Assembly (NCBI GenBank): GCA_004352715.1
Contig: SCFE01000091.1
Span: 1,552,726-1,616,725 of the forward strand
DNA: 64,000 bases
Reading direction: 5' to 3'
Source: Hofstenia miamia
Lineage: Eukaryota; Xenacoelomorpha; Acoela
The notes under the pieces: model-generated
Seen by the model: the letters and a program-made list of their open reading frames with translations, nothing else
Told to the model about the DNA's origin: nothing
Database searches by the model: none
Position numbers and translations under genes: made by a program
Shown: positions 23,554 through 33,600 of the stretch, in pieces
Numbering within the stretch: position 1 is the first letter of the stretch
Layout of the letters: each line of letters opens with the position of its first letter

Positions 23554-24247
23554 GAATACTACCTCCCCTTAAAGAACATCTAAATACCCTCTTATTTTGT
23601 CGGGTGCCTCCACCCATATTAACCGACCTCATTTCCTGCTTCGTTTCGGTTTAGTTCAGGTATCCAATTATCAAATCGTTTCGGGTTTAGCTACTAAGAC
23701 TAGTTAATGTCAGCATATAAATCAAAACTTAAGAATGGTTAAAATCAAAAGTTGCGCTTGCTTTGCCTTTGCACTGGATATGTTGAGAATAAAGTTACGT
23801 TAATAAACTCCTCTGCACCTATTTTATACCCATTTTTTTTTCTAGAACACTTCCAAGAAGTTATGCAGCTGAAATTTATAATTTAAACTAGATTGCACGT
23901 ATAGTTACACCATGGTTACAAGTTATTCTTTAGTGGTCCTATGTGACATAAACTTGGTCTACTTTGAGCACATTGACATTAGACCGATGTACGTCCTTGT
24001 TCATTGCGAAATGATAATGAATTTGTAAAAATATTGAAATTTAATTCTTAAAGAAGCAAATTGTAGCTAAAATTTTTATCTTTTTCCTTTGCAGGCGAAC
24101 CAGACTTATTTATTGTTATGTTACTTATACAGCTACAAAAATATCACGTTGCCGCAAAAGAGATAATGTTGCTAATTTGCATATTGAGAAGCGATATAAT
24201 TTTATATCAATAAAAACAATACAAAGAGCATAAATATAACGTAAAAT

Positions 24248-24451
24248 ATGCAAGAAATTACAGAAGTGGGGATGGACGTCGACGAATGTCAGTTCGTCAG
24301 GAAGTGCATCTCCAACATTTTCTACATCAACTACATACGGACCCTCTGCTTCAATCTGTCTGCCATCAGACAGGACCCATCAGCCCTGTCAATTTCCACT
24401 ACAAGAAGCGATAAGAGAAAAAGCAAAAAAAAACAAAGGCAATATATGTAA
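24248..24451 (+). CDS. Uncertain short ORF of unknown function
   Basis: 67 codons from ATG. The first 50 codons have many third-position C/G (GAC GTC GAC, TTC GTC AGG, ATC TCC AAC), unusual in this AT-rich DNA and suggestive of coding or of an inserted sequence. The product is MQEITEVGMDVDECQFVRKC and onward, ending in a Lys-rich tail. A strong splice acceptor (CTTTTTCCTTTGCAG) sits at 24080-24094, but the frame from it is closed before this ATG. I do not recognise the product. Confidence 0.2.
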   Translation: MQEITEVGMDVDECQFVRKCISNIFYINYIRTLCFNLSAIRQDPSALSISTTRSDKRKSKKKQRQYM

Positions 24452-24902
24452 AGTGTAAAAAGTAAAGGGCAATTCAAATTGTGGAATATTTAGCATAATT
24501 TTTGATGAATTCCTAATTATTCTTCCATTTAAGGACTAGATTCGCTGCAAGAAATGCTGCAACTGGTGTCATTAAGCATGTAATCAATATGAACTGTGGG
24601 GTGTTAGTAATAATAGGGATTTTTATCAGCTTGCTATGAATAGGTCTATGTTCTATTTACAATATTATAAAATTCATATCTGCTACCATTTAAAGCACTC
24701 AATGTTGAATTTTGCAACAGTCATTGTGGCAGCACCAAGAAATCTCTTATATATTTAAGGCATATATACATGGTTAAAAGTAGAGCAAACCAAGCCGTTA
24801 CTTTCACTATCACATCTAAAAAAGTAACTCTGGAAGAAATGTCTTTTTGGCGAATAACTCGTGATTCTGTATTTTTCATGTAAACGGTTGGATTATGATT
24901 TG

Positions 24903-24906
<4 letters not shown>

Positions 24907-24935
<29 letters not shown>
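24907..24935. repeat. (TA)n microsatellite
   Basis: About 29 bases of alternating TA. Confidence 0.9.
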
Positions 24936-24937
<2 letters not shown>

Positions 24938-25359
24938 ATTCTTAATCTTTGAAATTTGCATATATTACTGAATTTCGCGCAAGAAGGTGTCCCCTTGGTT
25001 TTAAGGATGCAGCTACTTCCTAATTTGAAAGTACTCGGTGCATTTGCCAAGCATTAGAGAAAAGAGAATAAGACAAAAAGGGATTATTCTTTATGATGAA
25101 ACCGTTGAGGAACTGGTTTGATTAATAAGATAATAGAGCTTGACACTTTTTTAGCGAGAATACTTTCCATTCTTCTATTCCCATTTCCTCGAAAATTGCT
25201 GAAATATATTTTCAAAAAATATGCTAAAATATTGTTAACTAATGCAGTAAAAGGGGCAGAAGAATCCTATTGAAATGCTGTTTATTGAATAGCGGAAACA
25301 AGCAGAGCTTTGGATCGTGATATCGGTGAATACAGTGTCAGCAGGACATCCATCTGATA

Positions 25360-25936
25360 TAGCTCAAGTAAAAAAAGTGGTGACATTATAAACACATTTT
25401 TGATAACAAACGAAAGACAAATAGAGGCTTATAAAACATAGTGGAAAATATAATTTTCTGCGCTTGTAACCTGGTGACAAATTTATTATACAAGTTTGCC
25501 ATGCAAAGCGTGACACGCAGATAAACGCATTGAAACTGAATCCATTAAACGGACTCTATCTTCTTGAGTTATTTAATGTTGCAATTCAAGGATGTAACTC
25601 TTTAATTATTTCAAATTTGTGGGATTTTTCTTTCTCGACAAAATCCTTCAGAATCTGCCACACGTTCTCTATGGGTAATAGATATGGCGAATTCGGTAGC
25701 CATTGCATAACTTGAATATTATAACTTGTAAAAAATGTTTTGTCGATTTTGAGGTATGATGGGCTGCTCCATTTTGTTCTAAGATCCATGAATTGGGATA
25801 TAAGCAGGTTGCGTATGGTACAAATTCCTCGAGTATTTGGCAATATTTTGAACTATTAATTGTACAAGTGCCATCTAGTGTGAAAACTAATGATAGTCAA
25901 ATTTTGAAAAGTGGCCACTTTTTTTTACTTGAGCTA
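25360..25936 (-). mobile_element. Tc1-like element with terminal repeats, internally deleted (577 bp)
   Basis: TIRs: left TAGCTCAAGTAAAAAAAGTG at 25360, and the same sequence in reverse complement ending at 25936 with one extra A. TA dinucleotides flank both sides. Inside, on the minus strand (25586-25843), is a scrap of Tc1 transposase: WLPNSPYLLPIENVWQILKD, the SPDLNPIENVW block with decay. The first two thirds of the transposase are missing, so the copy could only be moved in trans, if at all. Confidence 0.82.
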
Positions 25937-27499
25937 TAGAATATAATATGACTTTAAATATATAGCATTCACATTTAGTTCTGCAGTTAGAACTTATTCT
26001 TATTTGATTTTTTGCTAATAATTTTCACTAAGAATTTGTATACTGACCGATTACCCATTATCTTTATAGGTGAAGGAAACATCCGACTTTTAATAGTTGC
26101 AGTCCAACATTATAATTGCCGTTTTCGAAGAATGTGGTAGGTATGCTGCTTGAAAAAACTGCTTCTAATACTGAAAATCGAAGCATAATTGTATCTTGCG
26201 TATTAATTGAGCACTTGCTTGAAACAATCTTCTTTTCTTAGTCATCCATCACAATGGGTTTTCAAAAGGCCATGTAGCACTCTTCCAAATAGGTATTGCC
26301 CTAGGCTAGGTTGTGAAATATACTAGAAACTTTCGATCATTTGTTGATCATCTAAAGATAAATTTATTGAAAAAAGATTCACGTTAGTCAAAAGAAGACT
26401 ATAGCTATGTCCGCACATGCCTTATAGTATATAGCTAAAAGTCTTTTACATATTGTTAGGTACACAAATTCACCCTAGTACTACTAGGATAGTCTAGTTG
26501 ACCTATTGTAACTTTAATAAATGGGCCCGTCATGTATCATCAAGCCCGCCCGTACTTTATCAGCCTGTTTGCCCCGGGCTACCCGCGAAAGTGCGCTAGC
26601 GCTCAAAGCAATACCTAATAGTAAGGAAAGATAACATTACCATTACAAAATTTGTGTACTATGAATGAATACAGTTCCGATTGAAAATAGAAAAAATCGA
26701 CAAATTTTCCAAATATAAAACTATAATTCATTAATTATAAGAAGTTAGGGTTATGTTGAAATGCGGAGCGAACTGAGACATATTTGGAAACTGTTGAAGA
26801 CTACTAAGCTAAAACGTATTAATATTCTTGTAGGCAGGTTGCTATGGGAAAATAGTCTACTGTCCAGTAGCACATTTGTTAACTGCTATGACAAGGTTAC
26901 ATTAACGGTAGATTGTGTGCCATAACAGCTTCAACTTTGCATTGGAATAAAATTTGGGAGAACAATGCTTTTTTTGTACATGAACGTCTAACTTTAGTAG
27001 CATATTTACGTTTTTTGACCAGATTCCGTAGTATTGTGGTGGTTTTTGTAAAATATTTAATCCGATTGATCTCCACATATAATTTAAGAAATGACTTTAG
27101 AAGGTTATGTATTTCCTTTGAAACCGCGGTGCTTTGTCATATTTCACTCAGTTGACCTCTACATACATACTGTAAACATAAACAATAGGAATTATCCTGA
27201 GACGGTAAGTCTGCTTGGTAATAAAATTATAATATCCAAATTCATCAGAAATGCCTAATGTTTACGTTTAATACAAAATGAAATTTATACAATACGCTGT
27301 TAGTACTGATAAGAATGTGTTTGTTCATAGCATAGATTAATTAAATTATATGCGCAAACTAATCATTTGCTGCATTTAATTACAATACAACCGAGCTATT
27401 TTTACTTTAAATATGTTAATGCATTGGAATGTCATATTTCTAATAATACAATAATTGACTTTAAATTTACAACAAAATAAAATGGGTATCTGATATGTA

Positions 27500-27501
<2 letters not shown>
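25937..27501. other. Intergenic, no gene recognised
   Basis: A GC-rich island at about 26523-26610 (GGGCCCGTCATG .. AAGCCCGCCCGTAC .. GCCCCGGGCTACCCGCG) looks repeat-derived, but no terminal repeats were found. Confidence 0.45.
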
Positions 27502-27539
<38 letters not shown>

Positions 27540-27555
27540 TTATATTTATATATAA
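27502..27555. repeat. (TA)n microsatellite
   Basis: TA run of about 34 bases followed by imperfect TTTATATTTATATATAAG. Confidence 0.9.
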
Positions 27556-27566
27556 GAAGAAGCCGA

Positions 27567-27580
27567 GGCCCCCTCTAAAA
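27567..27580. repeat. hAT-like repeat terminal motif, copy 1
   Basis: GGCCCCCTCTAAAA, identical to 28877-28890, directly beside a (TA)n tract in both places. Confidence 0.4.
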
Positions 27581-28876
27581 TAAGAAAAATTCATTAAATT
27601 TGTGCAATAACATTTTCAAACAAAGGTTGATTAGTACTGTCAAATGAAGTGAATACGAACAGTGAAAGTGTTGTAATAAATTGCAAAGTTATATAATAAA
27701 GCTATAATGACAATTAGCTTTAGGTATATGCAATTACAAAATAATATATCAATCTAATGAAAACTGAAATCACTGATATCTTCTTGTTCAAAAATGGAAA
27801 TGTTGCATTATGTCGCTGTCTGTCTGATGTTCCTTATAATTGTAAATCTTCTCAATTTTTCCAAAATTAACACAAACTACATTTTCAATGTATAATTTCG
27901 CCAGTGTGATCCTTATTTTCTTGCAAGAATACTTGCTGGTCATTTTCATCATCACAAGAATTGACTTAACTCTCTTCAAAATACTCTGCAGTCTCATACA
28001 TGGGTGTCTTTCTGCTGAACTGTTCTCTCATATATTTTTTTATATTAAATACTCTTTAATATTCTTTAAAATATAATTTATAGGCATGTATATATTTTCT
28101 TTTAAAAGTTTATTGACTCTTCTAATTAGGATTCCTTTCTTTTCTGTGGGGTATTTTAATTTTAGCATAACATTTCTAATAATTTTACTTTTAAAATGAA
28201 ATTAGATGAGCATAGCTACGGCTATCCTATGGCACATAAGCCTATAGTGATTAATCTATACGCAAAAGAACAATGTAAAATATCACATATAGCATGATAA
28301 TAAATATAATTTTCTCCTTGTCTACTATTTCAATTTACTCCATTTGACGATACTCAATAGTGTTATTCAATTTGTTTGCATTCAAATTCAATACACAGAT
28401 TTCACCATCATGCATCTACTCCAAAAATCCAAAAACATATTAAAATTCAGAACAATTTTTTTTTAATTTTAGAATTTTTTGATTTTAGGAAGAGTTTTAC
28501 ATTTTTGAGTTGCTGATTTTCATGAATTTTATCAACATTTTTAACAATTTGACGACTAAGCACTCATTCGTACCATTAGGTGAAAATTTTGTGATTTGTT
28601 TAATCGTATGTCATTGAAAATACACTAAAAATTGGTCGATTATGTAGTGCATAATGCAAAAAATGTAAAAACAACATGCTATTAATAAAGCGTAATTTGA
28701 AATTTGAAAAAATTTGTGTTGAGTCTTGCACAATTGCACAAATTCTACATTTTCATTTTTGGAGTCAGTACATGGTGGTGAAGTCTGCGCATAGTAATAA
28801 TCTTAAAAGTTGAATATTCAATACTTTGTGCCCTCTCTAGTACCCAATTATGCAGTTATCATTTTATTCTATATAT

Positions 28877-28912
28877 GGCCCCCTCTAAAAATTTTTTCTG
28901 TATCCGCCCCTG
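28877..28912. repeat. hAT-like repeat terminal motif, copy 2
   Basis: GGCCCCCTCTAAAA followed by GTATCCGCCCCTG. Reverse-complemented, it begins CAGGGGCGGATACAG, the terminal type of many animal hAT elements. The partner end was not found. A (TA)n tract starts immediately after. Confidence 0.45.
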
Positions 28913-28913
28913 C

Positions 28914-28963
28914 AATATATATATATATATCACTGCAATATATATATATATACATACATATAT
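28914..28963. repeat. (TA)n microsatellite, two blocks
   Basis: Two TA blocks each preceded by CTGCAATATATATA, suggesting a local duplication of the repeat unit and its edge. Confidence 0.85.
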
Positions 28964-29379
28964 GTTGATTAATTGTGTAATATGGAATGTAGATTTATTA
29001 TAAAAGAGCAGGATACAACAAAATTTCAAATGTAACTATAAATAATTATTCATAGTAGGAATAATAATGATAATAATATAACAAAGAATTTGAAAACCTA
29101 CCGGGCTGTCAGTATCTTTTATGATGAATAATTCCTTTCATGTGAAATAGCTCTGTACTGCCATATAACACAACGTTATCATAAATGTATAATATAATTT
29201 CAAACGAATTTTGATTTGCTCAGAATATGTATGTCCAAATTAAATTCATGACAATTTGACGGGTTTAATATTTATTGAAGTAAATTCTATTTGGAATAGG
29301 TTTGATTGGTTTATATAAATGAAAACATGCTGATTTCAATTGCATTAGGACGCTCAATATANAATAAGTGAGTTACAAT

Positions 29380-29935
29380 CAGAGGTGCCGATTATGTTAT
29401 GGCGCTATATCATTATGTAGCATATTATGGATACCATAATGGTATGGTAGAAAAAAAATTATGGCCATTATTGAGGGCACACTTTGAAATATGGCCATAA
29501 TTGAAATCCATTAATTTATTATTAATTATACAGAATCTATATTAAGTTTCAAGAAAATTGTGAATTTTAGTGTCATACATCTTACATAAATAATAATTGA
29601 ATTAGTAAATAATTATATTATATATTATTTTGAACTTTTAAAAGTGTTTCAAACGTTCAGTAAGCAGCTTCAGGTGATTGTTTCCATTTGTTATTGTGGT
29701 TTGTATGCAAAAACTGACGATTAATTTTTCCCATTTTTAAACTTTGCGCCTAACAAAGCGTGTTGTATTGCAAAACAAATAGAATATAATTGGTTTAATT
29801 TAAAGTTTATTTCTGAATATTTTAAAATGCTTCTTCGACCTAGTGAATTGCTTTTACCTTGTGCTATCAATAGAAATTCAATTACACAAAAATTTCAAAT
29901 TGCCATATATGGCCATACCATAAACAGTACCTCTG
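29380..29935. mobile_element. Short non-autonomous hAT-type element with exact 8-bp target duplication
   Basis: GTTACAAT flanks both sides (29372-29379 and 29936-29943). TIRs: left CAGAGGTGCCGATTATGTTA, right in reverse complement CAGAGGTACTGTTTATGGTA, with similarity continuing through GGCGCTATAT / GGCCATATAT. The 8-bp duplication and CAGAGGTG ends fit hAT. The 556-bp interior has no transposase. It lies 740 bp upstream of the receptor kinase ORF. Confidence 0.85.
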
Positions 29936-29943
29936 GTTACAAT

Positions 29944-30308
29944 ATTCTTTGGATTGTAAAATTTAAATTTCTTGGACTTCATCATATTTTCTACATACGA
30001 TTGCATAAATTTCAAAGTCGGTGTTAGTTTAATACACGTCAATAATATTGTATTTTAACCATAAATATTAATCAATTTTCATGAATAAATATAACATGAA
30101 TTTTGGCATATTTGGCCTTGATAGTAAGAAAGGATTTATTATTTTAACAGGTAATCTGTCAATATTTACACATTTGAAAATTTGCTTTGTAAACTTAAAA
30201 CTTAAAAAAGAATTTCTTGTTATAAATATAGGCAGTCGTGCACGTAAATAAATCGTCTCTTTAACATAAACAATCATTAAAATAATTGTTTATTTATTGT
30301 TTCTGCAG
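29944..30308. other. Intergenic or 5' intron region before the receptor kinase
   Basis: No gene recognised. It ends in a strong acceptor-like sequence, TTTATTTATTGTTTCTGCAG (AG at 30307-30308), which could define a 5' untranslated exon starting at 30309. Confidence 0.4.
30289..30308 (+). promoter_or_regulatory. Candidate splice acceptor for the receptor kinase 5' UTR exon
   Basis: Long T-rich tract ending TTTCTGCAG, 373 bases upstream of the start codon. It is the best acceptor near the gene and could receive a 5' UTR exon or a spliced leader. Confidence 0.35.
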
Positions 30309-30673
30309 TGTAGCTAACCACTCTAAGAGGTTATCACAACAGAAATCCAGTGCTGTCTCATTTAGTGAGAGACTGCTTACACGTGTTCTTATTTAATCAA
30401 ATTAAAGCGGCGAATAGAAAGATTTCCTTTATAATGTTTTTCTTGTTATACAAACGTAATTTGGCAGAATGTAAAATATGTGTGAAAAGTGCTATACATT
30501 TAATTGCCACAGATCGGCGTTTGACTGGAAACAGTGCTAAAGATCAGAATTTTAATAAAAACTGGATCGCGGTTTTGCGGCATTTGAATGAGCTTATCAC
30601 TTTCTAATCCCACGTGCTCCCAAATATATTGAAACAATCGCAATCTACGCACACCGATTTTGCTACCATTGCT

Positions 30674-30684
30674 ATGCTCGGATG
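30674..30684 (+). promoter_or_regulatory. Out-of-frame upstream ATG overlapping the receptor kinase start
   Basis: An ATG at 30674 lies eight bases before the kinase ATG and opens a short overlapping frame ending at a TAA within the kinase coding region. A separate 56-codon ORF opens at about 30436. Both could lower translation if the mRNA begins upstream. Confidence 0.4.
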
Positions 30685-33600
30685 TATCCGCAGATATTGC
30701 TCGGAGTTTTATTGCATCAGCTTACTACAGGCGTGCAAGAGAATATCAATGAAGAATTTAAAGAGGTAATTAATGCCTTTCCAATATTACCTATTTCAAA
30801 TAACATAGAAGAGCCAACTAATCCGCGGATATATGTAATACATCATCGCTTCCAACCAAATCTCAATGCAATAATTGAAGGTACTTTATTATTCAGATGG
30901 AGTCCTCCTATTTATAAAAAGGAACTTACAGGTTATCGAATAAAATGGTCTCAAAGCCATCCTACGGTAGGCCCTGACCATGTTGTTAATGTTTCTTTTG
31001 ATACATTTCAGTTTAATTTAAAATGCCCTAAGTTAAACACAAGTTTCTTCTTTAGTGTTAATGCAAAATTTGGAAATCGGCTGGGACAACCTACAACACC
31101 TCAGAAAGTATCATGTAACAAAGCAGATCCCCCAGTTCATTTGATATTGTCATCGGGAAACAAATTGATCGAATACGATTTTGATTTAATGAAAGAAGTA
31201 AGAATAATTGGAACTGGTAAAAATATTAGCGAGCCTGTATTTCTAGCTGTACAAAACTGTTTCTTTTGGTTCGACCTACATTGGAAACATTTAGTTTACT
31301 CCAATGGTTCTTCTATGGTCATTGCAAACATTTGCACAGATGCTAAGTCTTTAAGTTTAGATTGGATTGGGCAAGTGCTTTACTGGAGTTGTAATAATGA
31401 AATTCACAAATTCGACATCGCTCGCTTGCATGTGGATAACTTTGTTCGAAAGTTGCCATTTGAAACTTCACAAACGTTCTTGTACAGAATTGAATGGCAC
31501 ATTAAAAACCTTAAAATTGATTCTTTCAACTCATGTCTCTATGCTAGTATACAAACACAATCTGGTTTGGATATTGCTAGAATAAATGTGGACGGACACT
31601 CGCGATCAATAAACCGCAACTTGCTAAGTAATTGCTCTCTCGCTCACAAGTCTCACTTTGGCTCACCATTTGCTCTTAGTTTAAGTTCAGGACACATTGA
31701 TTTGTACATGTGGATAAATGATATTGGGATCGTTATGGTGGATTTACGTGCTGGCAATTGTTCAGTTGTTTATGAATCAAAACTTAAATTAAGTAATGGA
31801 GGTTATATAACGTCTGCTCCTAAAAATATTTTGATATCATTTCGCGGTATATTTTTAGAACCTCTTGTTAAAACCAACGAAATACTTTTTAAGCTTCACA
31901 CCTCGAATAAGTTCACAAAATATAAAATCTCTTTCAAACACCAATCAATGAAACTGTTGGATAAAGCACTTCAGCCTCTTCCTTTGCCTCAGTGTTTAAC
32001 TGTGCCTAAACTTAATCGAACAAATAAAATCAAAATTGTTAAAACTTCTAGCAGATGGGCAGTGATAAGCACCCACATTCCTCTCAATCATTGTCCTTCA
32101 AAGAAGCTAAAGATCCCCAGTATCGTAAAGAAAGTCGTAATTAAAAGTTTGAATGACAGCAGTAAATTTTTTCGAATGATTATTGATACAGATTTGTATA
32201 ACGTAAGCAAGCTAAGACCTTACACACACTATAATGTTAAGTTTTTTCCTTTCAACTATTTCACAGATTTCAGTAGAGCTAATGGGTCACCAAACGCTGG
32301 ATTTACAACAAAACCTGACGTACCTGGAATTGTAGATAGTTTGTCCGTATTCAGTTATACAGACACCAAATTGTTAGTAAGATGGAATATGCCAAGTCAA
32401 GTAAATGGCCCTGTAAACAAGATTGGATTTAAGCTTCAGTGGATAGAGGATGTTGATGACATTGTGAACTCATGGATGCTGCCTGAAACAATCATTTGCA
32501 CTCCTAAGAATGACACAAAACGATGTTTTAAATTTGCAATGAAAGATTCAGAAAAAGCATATTTTTACGTTATCATTGAAAAGTTAAAGATTGAGACGAA
32601 ATATAGAGTAAAAATTCAAGCATATTCAACTTTGTTTCCTAATCATTTTGGTGAAGAGTATATAGCAGAAAACGCTACATTTTACGCATTGAACTTGTTG
32701 AAACAAGATAAAGTTAGTGCCAATTACGCAGCCGTAGCTTGGGTCAATAGCAGGCCTAATATTGTTGCCAGTGTACTTGGAAAAGTCATAAATACAGGGG
32801 AATTGCTAAAGTTCGCTCCCAAAAATGGTATTTCTAACTTTCATCGGTTTTTAAATTTAAAACCATTTACAAAATATATATTGAACTATGCAGTTACTAT
32901 AAAAAGAATAGATGACGAAATTCCAGCAAACATGCAATATCCCCGCAGACATGCTACTATTAGATTTAAGACACTGCCAGGTCCACCAAATGCCCCAGAA
33001 GCACCGATCGTTTTAAAAGCTAGTAACTACAACAAAGTTAATGTCACTTGGAAAACTCCAAAAGTGAACTCCTTGGAAAATGTATCTTTTAAATTGGTTG
33101 CACGAAAGAAAAATTCTTCTTACAACTGGACTGAAATATACAACGGTACAAGCAGATGGACGGCTTTTCATTCTTCCGAATTTGAATTCCGCGTGAAGGC
33201 ATACACAATTTATGGGCATAGCAACTATAGCTTGCCAAACAAGGGATTCCACATCGTTAGTTTCTTGGAATTGCCTAGGTCAAAGCATTTGGAAACGGGT
33301 TTTGTTGGATACTTTCATGTATACCTAATATGTGGTACTTTGGCTGTGCTGTTTTTGTTTATAATATTATCTACTTGTTTCTTCGGCTTTGTTCAACTTC
33401 GGAAGATGAAGCGTTTGAAGGGCTGCAGAACAAAGGAAGGTGCGATTCCAATGGCTGCTCTTCCATTCTATATATCAACTTCATCATTAGATTTGAATAA
33501 TGGTGTGGATAGTTCCCATGAAGCTAATATTCTTTATGGTGGAGACAAACACTATCTAAGTCAGATCAATATTATTCCTAGTAAAAACATTAACTCTATT

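Larger units (their letters stand above)
23554..25359. other. Intergenic with one uncertain exon-like stretch
   Basis: Contains the exon-like stretch at 24095-24451 and a TA repeat at 24907-24935. No other gene is recognised. Confidence 0.4.
27590..29371. other. Intergenic, no gene recognised
   Basis: AT-rich. ORFs of 60-70 codons here show no recognisable product. A single N lies at 29362. Confidence 0.5.

Noticed and set aside
24721-25050. 109-codon minus-strand ORF
   Set aside because: Its middle is a TA-repeat translation, and the flanks show no recognisable domain.
30350-30607. 85-codon ORF upstream of the receptor kinase as a gene
   Set aside because: It starts at GTG, ends before the kinase and has no recognisable product; better explained as 5' UTR containing a small uORF.
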